A stretch of 64,000 nt of DNA from Amoebophrya sp. A120 (taxonomy: Eukaryota > Sar > Dinophyceae > Syndiniales > Amoebophryaceae): NCBI GenBank assembly GCA_905178155.1, contig CAJINV010000016.1, positions 620,001-684,000 on the forward strand, read 5' to 3'. The number at the start of each line of letters is the position of its first letter. Positions within the stretch are counted from its first letter, which is position 1. Position numbers and translations under genes: made by a program. Positions 55,901 to 64,000 of this stretch are shown in pieces. The notes under the pieces were generated by a model, which saw only the letters and a program-made list of their open reading frames with translations, searched no databases and was not told the DNA's origin.

Positions 55901-58900
55901 GAATATGGGTTTGCATGTAGCTGCACGAAGACCAGCACATGAAAAAAAAGCTGCAAAATAAATGCTTTGTGCTTCTCGTGTGTGGAGGTCTGGGTTGCAA
56001 AAAACTTCCTGCTGATGTTGAAAAAGGTTGGCCTCTTCTTCGGCTGCGGGTGGATACTACAGTGAAAAATGCCCCCACCCCTGAACTTGCGAGCATTGGT
56101 ATTGCAAACCCTTCCAATGGAAACATTCCCCGTCTTGCATATATCAGCATCACAGATTTTCCATGCTGAATAGCTCAAATACAAATTTGTGGCGCAGAGG
56201 AGCCCAACAGCAGGCGGATCTGTTATGTGAGAGATACCTTGCGCGCTTAGATTCTGCATCAGAAAGGACTCGCAGTCCTTTCATGCAAGACAAAAAGCTT
56301 CCATTCGGAAACTTTGCATGAGAAATTCCGGGGTGGTGGCGTTTTTCATTGTAATAGTGGACGCCGTTTAACGACTTTTCCTACCCGCCACGGGTCGTCG
56401 AGTTTTATTCCAGCCGGGAACTGCCAAACTGGCCGCGGGCCGCGCACGGGCGCATTTGGCTGGCCCCGGAAACCCGCGTCGGCGGGCGGCTCAAGGCTCG
56501 ATTCCTAGCGGGCTACGCAGGCGGGCCGGGGGCGATGCGGCAGGGAATGACGGGCGCGTCTACGGTGCATCCTGTCACCATGCTGAAGAACCGGCAGAAT
56601 GACCAGAGCGTGGGACGGATCGTCGCTACGATTGAGACGGATGTGCAGAAAAGCGAACGCATGCTGTCCACGCTCCGGAGCCGCAACAGGGTCAACAGGG
56701 AGGGCGTATCAAATGCAAATATCTACTCCGGGTGGTCTGGAAACTTGTGATGGTAAAATGTGGATGATTGAAACACTTTCGAATGCAACCAAGCATGACA
56801 ACTTTCTACCGGCGCGCTCTCGTCTCATATGCAGCTCGCGTGAGAAGCTGCGGTTTTGTATGACGCACGAGCCTGCGTTTTGTGTTGGTCATGCAAAAAA
56901 GTACAGACTCCACAAGAAAAATGTAAGACCAGCATTAGCACAAGTTCAAGTTCGAACGTTCCAGATCCCTGCATTTTATTTTATGCAATGCATAGGTCGT
57001 GCGGGCCACGGAGGCCGTCATGGAGCTGAAGGAGGAGCACCAGTGCGACCCGTCCGCGGCGCTGCGGCGCATCGTCTTCGAGGTCAGCGCCGTATGACAG
57101 TGCACAACACAACTCGTCCCCTTCCACTTCCTCCTCATCTGTACTATGGCAAGAACTACAGCAACACAAGCAACGGCAGCTACGTGGCTTCCGCATGACA
57201 ATAAATCTGCGCTTGGGTCAGAGTACTGCTTGAGCTTGTTCCAAAAGTTGGCATGCAGACACTGCCTAAGAGCAGGATGTCGACTTGGTACTATTTTGCA
57301 TCACAAATGAGGGGAAGTAGGGGGGGTTGGGCACTCTGATGCGCCGGGACGTCTACGGAATCGGTCACGGACACGGCGACCGGGACCACCTACGATGGGA
57401 AGTGGCGGACCGTGATGCAGCTGCCGCACGTATCTTAAGTAAACAGGGCCGCATCGTCCCACGACATTCGTCAGGCAAATTTGCAGTTACAGAAAGAATT
57501 GTATATCCGCATCCCCATGAGTGGAATTTGTAATGCTGTAAACAGGACAAGCAGACGCCTTTGTGATGCTGCTGCACTTGCTCTATTGCATTAAAATACA
57601 GAGTGAAAGAACTTGTCATGCGTGACTCCCAAGAAATGTTCTTGCTTTGTAAAAATGAGGGACCCCGATCGCGATCTTGACTCTGGTAAGGTCGTGGGGA
57701 AGATGTTTTTACACAGGACAGCGCGCCGAGTCTTTCCAGGCGCCTTTCTCGATGTTTGGGTTTGTATCCTGTGCAAAAGTATCGTACTCGTATAAATGCA
57801 AGTCTTCCGTGACAAATATTTTTCTGAAGGTAAAACCGCACTACAAATTTTATTTCTCATGCTGGGAAAATTTGTAATGCATTTATACGAGTACGATAGT
57901 TTTGCAATTCATAGTTTGACCTGATCAACGACTTCGTCCTGTCGCGGTACGTATCAAATGTAAAAATGTCTGGGTCTGGAAGATTGCCAGGTTTGTCATG
58001 CACATTTTGCATGACTCCTGATGTCTGTGATGCATACCCTAGCAATACAGATTTTCTGGGGGCTTCTTGATGCCTATTCCGCATGACAAATTCCTTCTCA
58101 GCGTAGCAAAAATTGCATTCCGTTTGCTACTCATGCAATACAGATTTTTTTGGAATCTAGATACAGCATCACAAGTTGCATTCTTTCAGACCCAGACATT
58201 TTTACATTTGATACTCGGGGCAGACGAACCACGTCGGACGGCAGGTACTGTACACCGTGTCCACGGATTTGGGAATCATGACGCAAACCTATGCTGAGCA
58301 AAAATGACTCCACCCCATAGTCAAGTTGGTAAATCTGCAACACAAATCCCCAAGTCTTGGGAGTTGTGCATGACAAGTTTTCATCTGCAGTGTAGTGGTG
58401 GTTAGCAAGGGAAGCCGCATGACAAACCCACTTTTTCATTCTGTTTACAGCATGGCATCATGTGCCAAAACACGACTGGAAATGCCTCTCATGGAGATGC
58501 GCACTACAAACGTTTCGGTCATTGCGCATTTGCATGACAGCCCTGGGCGGCTGGGGACGTCTTTACATAGGATAAAACCGGCAGCGACCTGCGCGTGTGG
58601 GATCACCGGGTGTCTCTCTCGTCCCTGACCGCAGAGTTTATCTCGCCCACCGCGTTGTCCGTCCGTGCCTCGGCGTCGCACCCACGGCTGCGAATCGGCT
58701 GCGAATTTGATGGCAACGAGCAAACCTACCCCATGCTGTATCCTATGTAAAAACGTCCCCACGCCATAGTCAAGATGGGAAATCTGCAACACAAATCTCC
58801 AAGCTTTGGGAGTTCTGCATGACAAGTTTCCATCTGCAGTGTAGTGCTGGTTAGCAACGGAAGCCGCATGAAAAAGCCATTTGCTCATCCTGATTACAGC

Positions 58901-61900
58901 ATTACAAATTCCAAAACACAACTGGAAATGCCTCTCAAGGAGATGCGCATTACAAATGTTCCTGTCATTGCACATTTGCATGACAACTCTGGGGTGGGAA
59001 CGTTTTTACACAGGATATGCTGCTGGCCACGCCGGAGTGCCAGCTCGAGGCCGCGTGCCCCCAGGTGCTCACGTGGCAGACCCGCCGGTCGGAGCCGGGC
59101 GTGGTGATATCAAAGTGAAAAATCCCCCCTCCCCATATCAAAGCCGAAATCTGTGATGCGGGATTTGTGTACACAAATCTAGCAGTAGAGGACTGCAGGC
59201 AGATGCAGCGCCTGAGTAGGGGCGTTTTGCTGTAGGCACTTAGCAAGGCAGGCATATCCTCTGTAGGCGATACAGCATCACAAAGCCCTGCGAAACGCGG
59301 CCGATTCTCTGGCTTTGCCCTCTTGCAATACAGGGACGATTTGTGGTTACAAATCAGCATCGCAAACTTTCAGCAGTGCCCCTTTTTGGTACGGGGAGGG
59401 GGGATTTTTCATCACAATAGGCGGCCTGTGCGCTGCTGGGCGATCCACTGAATAAGGTAAGCACGATATCCCACAAAAAAACTGTTTCACTGTGATGATC
59501 TTGCAAGATCTGCGTCACAAGTTTGTTACACATGACACAGAAAATTTGCCATGCTCGCTTCCAAAGGGAAAACACCGCTAAAGAGTCGAGGTCTTGCAGG
59601 TGTGGCGAGACAAATAGCTCTGTGTTTCATTCTATGCATCACAAGTTTACAGTGAAACAGTTTTTTCTTGCGATACACGACTTACCGCGTCACCCGGGTG
59701 GAGTTCGTGAACACCGTATCAAATGTAAAAGTGTTTGGGTCTGGAAGATTGCAACTTGTCATGCTAAATCTGCAGCATGCAAAAATCTGTGTTGCGTGAT
59801 TACCAAAAGTCGTCCAGTTTTGACCAATATGGGAGGTAGTTTCTCATGCAGGATAGGCATTAGAAAGGTCTCGCAGAATCTGTCATGCTAGGTCCTGCAT
59901 TCCAGACCTCATGGGTCATGGAAAAGCAGCATGACAAATCGCGCATTCTTCCAGACCCAGACATTTTTGCAATCCATACACCGTGAGTGGCAACAATCTG
60001 CTGGTCCAGACCCGCCACACGGGCTTCTATGGATTGTAAAAATGTCTGGGTCTGGGAGGTTGGAACTTGTAATGCTAGCTTTCCATACCTAGAAAATCTG
60101 TATTGCATGACCAACAAAAGTCGCAGCCTCTTTTGTCATGCAAAAACGCAGCTTCTCATGCGGATTGCCTATGAGAAAGCGTTTTGGGAAGTTGTCATGC
60201 CGGACTGCATTCGGAAGTGTTTTCATCATGCACATTTTAGCATCACAAGTTTCCAGACCCAGACATTTTTACATTTGATAGCTTCGACCAGGTGTCGACG
60301 GCGCACGGAAAAATGATCTACGACCAAGTCTCTACCGTTTCCGCTCGCATCTACGGTTCCCTAGGCGTGGTCCGGGAGAAGAAGCGCCCGGTCAAGATCA
60401 CGGTTTCGCTCCGCGCCTTCTCCGGTACTGCAAGCTCGCGCGGGGCTGCGTCGACCCTGACATCCCCGGGCGCGGTGTCGTTTTCCGGGAACGCGGAAAG
60501 CGCGCGACTGCGGCAGTCGGCACTGCTGTTCACGGATCAGAAAATATCCGGCGACGCCGCCCTCGACCTGAATCTGGACGACGCGGACCTCGCGGTTCTG
60601 GTGCCCATGATCTGCGGCACCTACGAGCTCGCCCCCGTGCTGCGGAACGGGTTCCCGTGGTACCGGAAGAGGCTTTCCAGCTTGAAAATCGCGGACGTGT
60701 TTTTTAACACGACAAAACGCACGTGGCATATGAACGCGTCAGGATTCAAATCGTCAAAGTTGAAATAGTTTCTCATGCATAAAATGCAACCCACAGAATG
60801 CCTGTCTTGCAGAGTAGGCAAGTGAAGCAGATTGTAAGCCTGTTGAGGGGTAGAAACTGCGCTGCTACGACAAAAGACGTCTTCCTTACCCAAACAGCAT
60901 GACAAACTGGATCTCGGTTCTACCCAAATTTGTCATGCGCCACTTCGAAACTGGGCCACAACTTTCATCACTTTTATGCATTACAACTTTGTGGATTTCA
61001 ATCCTGACACATCCATATGGCAGCTGTGGCTGAAGACGCCGATGAGGGACGGCGCAACGACGGATGCGGCGTGGTACGAAACCATGGACGGGGGGAGAGG
61101 AATGCCAGTTAGTTCTACCAGCACAGGAGGCGCGACGAGGACTACTTCTCCAGGAGAACCCATACAACCAGTGCCAGTGGCTAGTACAATTGGTGCCGCG
61201 TTGGAATCGAGTTCGAACTACGAGTATGCCGACGTCGAAGACCTGTCCAGCAGTGGGGGCAACGAGGTCCAGGACGTGCTGCTCACGGAGTCGGAGGTAC
61301 TTACCGGCGCGCACAGCCAGCCAACAACGCCCGATCAGGCACAGTGGGACGTTTTGCAGGTGAAACTTACCGCGGACACGCGGATCCTGGAGCGAGCGCT
61401 TATCGAGTGCCGCATGTACAACCTGCCCCTGGAACCTTGCCACGAGGATGTAGTGCGGAACGCCGCGGACAGCGGCAGCTTCTGCTTTCTTTTCCAGGCT
61501 CCCGTCGGTTTTTTTCTCGCCGTATTCATTGCAAATATGTCTGGGTCTGGAAGGATGCAACTTGTGGTGCTACCTTTGGACTCTACATGAAATCTGTATT
61601 GCATGAGCAGCAAAAAAGGCGCAATTTGTGCTACAGATCGAGGGCATTTCTCATGCGGTATGAGCATCAGAAAGCCCTCGCAGAATCTTTGATGCCAGGG
61701 CGTGCATGACAGACCTCTTGGGTCATGCAAAATCAGCATGACAAACTCCTGCATTCTTCCAGATCCAGACATATTTGCATTTGATACGCCGACGGGTATC
61801 GGCACCGCGTGGTCTGCCGGGTCCGCGACGCCGAGTCGATGGTGCTGGGCCGCCCCAACGAGGTGGTGGGCGCGGTGGTGGTGGCGCGCCCGAAATTCCG

Positions 61901-64000
61901 CGTCACACCGGATTTGGTGGAGATGGGCACCGAAGTGGACGGGACGATGGACAAGCTGTACCGGTTTCAAGGCAGTACGCCGGGGCTTACCGTCGTCTTC
62001 CACTTGCTCAGCGAAGAGCAGTGGGACACCAGGCGGTGGTATGCAAAGAAAAACGTGTTACACTTAGTACTACACAAGTTGTGTTGCACGACGAGGTCAC
62101 AACAAGCAAGACAGACCTCTGCATAATTGCAAGTTTTGGTTTTCGTCGTCGTAGTACAGGGAAAAAACACAGCACATAGAGAGTTCGTGGCTCGCCTGAT
62201 AGTTTCCCTGCACTACCTCCAAACTATCAAAGAAGCTCGTGCAACTGCTCGCGTTGTGTTTTTGAAAAAGGTACAACGATTTGTGTGTAAGTGTAACATT
62301 TGAAGCGCGTTTTTCTTAGGATAGTTCGCTGGTGGGGCTGCCGCTGAAGCCGCGGACCATCTACGCCGACCTGGGCGGAGAGCGTGCTCCAGGTAGAAAT
62401 GCAGCGGGCGGGAGTATTTTTGACAAAAATGGAGCCGCGTCCGAAAGGAGCGATAGTGCTGGCACGTCGAAAGATTCTGCGGCAGCTCGTGAGTCGTCCA
62501 CCAGGAAAACGACGTGGACGCTGGCGGGGAATTTAGGCGTATCCGCCGCGAATCAGTTCCGGGGTAGTCCGGGCACGACCTACGTCTTTTCCGCCGTGCC
62601 GCATTCGGGGGATTCCGTCGGGAACCCCGTTCGGTTCGTGTTGTCTGTGCCCTTTTCGAATTCCCTGATTCTTCGTTACTACGGCCTTTTGGTCATTATC
62701 GTGCATAGCCTGCTGACGCTGTTTCTCATGGCCGGGCCCGTCTACGCGTTTTCCAGGGGGGCGAGTTTGCGGGTCAGCTTCAACCGGCTGCGACGGGTGA
62801 TCGGCGCCAGTGGGCAAATTGCGTTGACGGCAGTGGCGGTTTTGGGCAAGGGCGCGCTTTATATCCCAAAAAAAAGAGCACGCAGGGCATATTTGTAAAG
62901 CAAAAACAAATACACAGAAGAATCCGCATTGCGCATTTTCAACAGCATCCTATGCTGGGCTCCCTCATGATAGATTTGTCTGTTAATTTTTTCTGTCATT
63001 ACACTGCCTGCCCTTTTTCGTGGGATACTGTACGGGTGGGTCCTGCACATCTGGGCGACCGAGCAGAAGTCTCCCTACATCTTCGTGTTTCTTGGAATAG
63101 ACGTGACTGCCGTTTTATGCAAAAAATAAAAATGCTTGCAAAACAGTATCGACGCGGTAGTAAAGAAATTTTTGCATTTTACAAAAGTAAATTTTGTCAC
63201 ACGATGAAAAAATAGAATTTGTGATGCTGACTGAAAAACACCCAAGACAAGAGGTGGCAATTATGTACGGGAGATTTATTGTGATATGCATAAATTTCAA
63301 TCAAGTACTACCACGTCGGTACTATCAGATACAACTTTTGCGCAGCATGCGTTTGTCTCTTCCTCGCGCGACGGGTGGTAGTTCAAATGGCGCCGTCTAT
63401 CAAACGTAAAAATGTCTGGGTCTGGAAAAGTACAGACTTGTCATGCATATTTTCCATGACCCATGAGGGGTGGAATGCGGGACCTAGCATCACAGACTCT
63501 GCGAGGTCTCTGTCATGCCTGTCTTGCGTGGGAAACTCCCTCCCAACTTGGTCGAAAGTAGACAGCTTTTGGCGCTCGTGCAACACAAATTTTTGCATGC
63601 TTCGAATTTAGCATGACAAGTCTACACTTTTCCAGACCCAGACATATTTGCAATGCATACCGTCCTTTTTCTCGCAATCTGCCGCGGAGTCTAAGGTTGA
63701 ATCGGAGATCCGCCGCATTGTTGCAGTGGGAGCGCAGCAGGAGATTATGGAATGCACATATGTCTGGGTCTGGGAGACTGCAAGATTTGTCATGCTAATC
63801 TGGCATGACTCTGAACTCTGTATTGCGTGGCCGCAAAGAGCTCCGCCGGCCTGTCATGCAAAGGCGCAGGTTCTCATGCTGAGTACGCAACTCAGAACCA
63901 CGGCAAAACTTGTCATGCTGTGCAGCGCATTGCAGTTTTTTCACTATTCCTTTCCTTGCATCACAAGTTTCCAGACCCAGACACATTTGCATTTGATAGA
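47000..64000 (+). CDS. Gene H: giant membrane protein with very large inter-membrane domain, 30 introns, continues past window
   Basis: I do not recognise the family. Start is the ATG at 47000; an earlier TTG in frame is not a start. Thirty exons give 2,215 codons in one frame up to 63745: the first is 47000-47883, and each later one starts 6 bp after an element ends (removing one TSD) and runs to the next element. A basic, His-rich N-terminus leads to a strong membrane span near residues 194-222. A long region with scattered Cys follows, including GSFRCESWGEVIRACAHC and RLRIGCEFDGNEQ. Spans near 2059-2095 (LRYYGLLVIIVHSLLTLFLM) and 2165-2180 come at the end. A middle segment (FLLMLKKVGLFFGCGW, ~1200) is partly hydrophobic. 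The layout (one span, ~1,850-residue domain, further spans) suggests a surface receptor, channel or adhesion protein, not provable here. Junctions at 62860 and 63116 are the least certain. Confidence 0.75.
47884..48196. mobile_element. Introner element IE-2 (intron of gene H)
   Basis: Decayed left arm (TATCCTGGGTGTAAAATAAACG), right TTACACAGGATA; TSD CGCCG / CGCGC. Excision joins LPPRR to SPSGCVEQ. Confidence 0.8.
48341..48648. mobile_element. Introner element IE-6 (intron of gene H)
   Basis: Long TIRs (~50 bp) with GTCAGAGTTGAAATC; TSD TCGGA perfect; ends ACA instead of ATA. Excision joins VDGIKIG to LEAEVRA. Confidence 0.9.
49154..49443. mobile_element. Decayed IE-1-like introner element (intron of gene H)
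   Basis: Residual TGTCTGG / CCAGACCACA arms; TSD lost. Removal plus 5 bp joins QRSPGEP to EGVRFEN in frame. Confidence 0.7.
49742..50029. mobile_element. Introner element IE-2 (intron of gene H)
   Basis: TSD GCCGA perfect. Interior in forward orientation (starts ...AGAGTTGTCATGCAGATTTG). Excision joins IWKTRP to SEKIQIV. Confidence 0.92.
50413..50675. mobile_element. Introner element IE-1 (intron of gene H)
   Basis: TSD GTCTG perfect. Interior closely matches the gene A copy at 1748. Excision joins FLRQQS to AFANKRR. Confidence 0.93.
50724..50907. mobile_element. Introner element IE-5 (intron of gene H)
   Basis: IE-5 arms with extra sequence; TSD AAGCG / AGGCC is weak. Excision joins EAHNFKR to VLLQNAC in frame. 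Confidence 0.75.
51308..51540. mobile_element. Introner element IE-1 (intron of gene H)
   Basis: Left arm intact, right arm lacking the GGGTCTGG part; TSD TGACC / CGACC. Excision joins DAGD to QQTSELQ. Confidence 0.85.
51949..52255. mobile_element. Introner element IE-6 (intron of gene H)
   Basis: TSD GCGCA perfect; arms GTCAGGA...AAATCGAAATAA and inverse. Excision joins STSAAA to QFRECME. Confidence 0.92.
52310..52571. mobile_element. Introner element IE-1 (intron of gene H)
   Basis: TSD TCCAG perfect. Excision joins LHCNFQ to SLLPNIQ. Confidence 0.93.
53080..53360. repeat. TGTATCRTACAT-type AT minisatellite
   Basis: Irregular short repeats of TGTATCATACAT, TGTACATTGATG and related palindromic words, inside the nested element. 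Sister array at 54930-55330. Confidence 0.75.
53370..54260. repeat. GC-rich tandem array with a 19-bp palindrome per unit
   Basis: About a dozen units of ~60-100 bp, each with GGCGCCGGGGCCCGGCGCC, CCGCTCGGACCA and CTGCAAGTCGG. Long open frames on several strands (up to ~368 codons) come from the repeat structure. Confidence 0.85.
54255..54900. repeat. Tandem array of CTGCCGGCGCAGCTGCGCCGGCAG palindromes
   Basis: Repeated near-perfect palindromes (core GGCGCAGCTGCGCC) about every 50-130 bp, with GAGCTCxGAxCTCCAGCATCA linkers. Confidence 0.8.
54930..55330. repeat. TGTATGATGTACAA minisatellite
   Basis: 14-bp units of TGTATGATGTRCMA, about 25 copies, with an interruption at 55060-55135. Mirrors the array at 53080-53360. 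Confidence 0.85.
55817..55987 (+). other. GT-AG intron, the only ordinary one in gene H
   Basis: GTGAAG|GTATAATGG ... GTGTGGAG|GTCTGG; joins GLVRFVK to VWVAKNFL in frame. It has no TIR, TSD or nonamer word. Confidence 0.75.
56055..56356. mobile_element. Introner element IE-3 (intron of gene H)
   Basis: Arms TACTACAGTGAAAAATGCCC and inverse ending TAATA; TSD GTGGA perfect. Excision joins FFGCGW to TPFNDFSY. Confidence 0.88.
56707..56994. mobile_element. Introner element IE-1, decayed right arm (intron of gene H)
   Basis: TSD GGGCG / GGTCG; left core reads CTCCGGGTGGTCTGG. Excision joins RVNREGV to RATEAVM. Confidence 0.82.
57093..57341. mobile_element. Unassigned introner element (intron of gene H)
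   Basis: Arms TATGACAGTGCACAAC and inverse GTTGGGCACTCTGATG; TSD CGCCG perfect. Excision joins IVFEVSA to GTSTESV. Confidence 0.85.
57431..57720. mobile_element. Introner element IE-2, left arm decayed (intron of gene H)
   Basis: TSD GCACG / GCGCG; right arm GTTTTTACACAGGACA. Excision joins TVMQLPH to AESFQAP. Confidence 0.82.
57765..57913. mobile_element. Introner element IE-5 (intron of gene H)
   Basis: TSD GTTTG perfect; 149 bp, near-perfect arms with AAAAGTATCGTACTCGTATA. Only ~40 bp of exon lies between it and the previous element. Confidence 0.92.
57952..58213. mobile_element. Introner element IE-1 (intron of gene H)
   Basis: Intact arms but flanks GTACG and CTCGG do not match. Removal plus 5 bp joins DFVLSRY to GQTNHVG in frame, so the junction is kept although the repeat has decayed or one end was replaced. 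Confidence 0.85.
58290..58573. mobile_element. Introner element IE-2, reversed interior (intron of gene H)
   Basis: TSD AAACC perfect. The interior runs opposite to 49742 (begins ...CATAGTCAAGTTGG). Excision joins GIMTQT to GSDLRVW. Confidence 0.92.
58739..59017. mobile_element. Introner element IE-2, reversed interior (intron of gene H)
   Basis: TSD TGCTG perfect. Same orientation as 58290, opposite to 49742. Excision joins QTYPML to LATPECQ. Confidence 0.93.
59108..59419. mobile_element. Introner element IE-3 (intron of gene H)
   Basis: Arms with GAAAAATCCCCCCTCCCC; TSD GGTGA / GGCGG is weak. Excision joins SEPGVV to TCALLGD in frame. Confidence 0.88.
59467..59675. mobile_element. Introner element IE-7 (intron of gene H)
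   Basis: Arms TATCCCACAAAAAAACTGTT and inverse; TSD CACGA perfect. Excision joins NKVST to TYRVTRV. Only member of this TIR family here. Confidence 0.88.
59717..59978. mobile_element. Introner element IE-1 (intron of gene H)
   Basis: TSD CACCG perfect. Excision joins VEFVNT to VSGNNLL. Confidence 0.93.
60028..60280. mobile_element. Introner element IE-1 (intron of gene H)
   Basis: TSD GCTTC perfect. Excision joins TRHTGF to DQVSTAH; a ~44-bp micro-exon separates it from the previous one. Confidence 0.93.
60729..61017. mobile_element. Introner element IE-6 (intron of gene H)
   Basis: TSD TGGCA perfect; arms GCGTCAGGATTCAAATCGTC and inverse. Excision joins TTKRTW to QLWLKTP. Confidence 0.92.
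61523..61786. mobile_element. Introner element IE-1 (intron of gene H)
   Basis: TSD CGCCG perfect. Excision joins VGFFLA to DGYRHRV. Confidence 0.92.
62040..62323. mobile_element. Introner element IE-4-like (intron of gene H)
   Basis: Arms AAGAAAAACGTGTTACACTT and GTGTAAGTGTAACATTTG...TTTTTCTTAGGATA; TSD lost. Removal plus 5 bp joins WDTRRW to LVGLPLK in frame. Confidence 0.78.
62860..63027. mobile_element. Probable introner element (intron of gene H)
   Basis: TATATCCCAAAAAAAAGAGC... pairs with GCCCTTTTTCGTGGGATA. TSD unclear; removing the 168 bp alone keeps the frame (GKGALLYGWVLHIW). Confidence 0.6.
63116..63292. mobile_element. Probable introner element (intron of gene H)
   Basis: TATGCAAAAAATAAAAATGC... 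to ATATGCATA; flanks CGTTT / AATTT. Removal plus 5 bp puts the next exon (membrane span, then MAPSFFSQSAAES) in frame; the GT-AG alternative does not. Confidence 0.6.
63398..63659. mobile_element. Introner element IE-1 (intron of gene H)
   Basis: TSD CCGTC perfect. Interior closely resembles the copy at 22134. Excision joins VVVQMAPS to FFSQSAA. Confidence 0.92.
63746..63998. mobile_element. Introner element IE-1 at the window edge (intron of gene H)
   Basis: Left TSD GAGAT; after the right arm GCATTTGATA the last two bases GA begin the second copy, cut by the window end. Gene H therefore continues to the right. Confidence 0.9.

Noticed and set aside
62329-63745. Assignment of gene H to the PIEZO channel family
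   Set aside because: The large domain between spans is suggestive, but I could not match any PIEZO signature in the C-terminal segments.

Overview
Organism: this is eukaryotic nuclear DNA. Eight multi-exon genes can be read, two of them giant, and almost every intron is a short transposon-like element with terminal inverted repeats (TIRs) and a 5-bp target-site duplication (TSD). Introns made this way (introner elements, IEs), together with a ciliary MOK kinase and a tubulin tyrosine ligase-like enzyme, point to a flagellated marine protist. The best fit I know is a parasitic dinoflagellate of the Amoebophrya (Syndiniales) kind. That identification is an inference; no rRNA or other species marker is present.

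Layout. Gene A (-, runs off the left edge to about 14.9 kb) is a giant membrane protein. Gene B (-, 15.2-16.8 kb) is a Ser-rich protein. Gene C (-, 18.2-19.3 kb) is a small protein of unknown function. Gene D (-, 21.9-27.7 kb) is a TTLL enzyme. Gene E (-, 28.6-32.6 kb) is a Gln/Asn/Ser-rich protein. Gene F (+, 35.9-40.6 kb) is a secreted or ER protein with glycosyltransferase-like motifs. Gene G (+, 42.1-45.2 kb) is a MOK-type kinase. Gene H (+, 47.0 kb to beyond the right edge) is a second giant membrane protein with 30 introns in the window. Genes A-E lie on the minus strand and F-H on the plus strand; the divergence is in the 3.3-kb gap at 32.6-35.9 kb.

Introns. I placed 61 element-type introns and about 10 ordinary GT-AG introns by hand. 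Nearly all the elements begin TAT and end ATA; 46 of the 61 are flanked by a 5-bp direct repeat with at most one mismatch. Removing the element plus one copy of the repeat restores one open frame across every exon. With this rule the summed coding lengths of B, C, D, E, F and G are all multiples of three and end in a stop (464, 190, 1022, 945, 614 and 433 aa). I group the elements by TIR. IE-1 has core GTCTGGGTCTGG. IE-2 has TATCCTGTGTAAAAACGTCC followed by CCACCCC. IE-3 has GAAAAATCCCCCCTCCCC. IE-4 has AACTGTGTAAGTGTAA. IE-5 has TGCAAAAGTATCGTACT. IE-6 has GTCAGGATTGAAATC. IE-7 and IE-8 are single copies. The interiors of all families, and of most ordinary introns, are studded with TTGTCATGC-like nonamers.

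Other mobile and repetitive DNA: a roughly 700-bp TIR element present three times (twice in gene A, once nested in an intron of gene E); two large elements nested inside introns of F and H; a composite block in gene A with four copies of a 53-bp exon piece; and several tandem arrays. Gaps of 1.3-3.3 kb between genes hold nothing I can call a gene.
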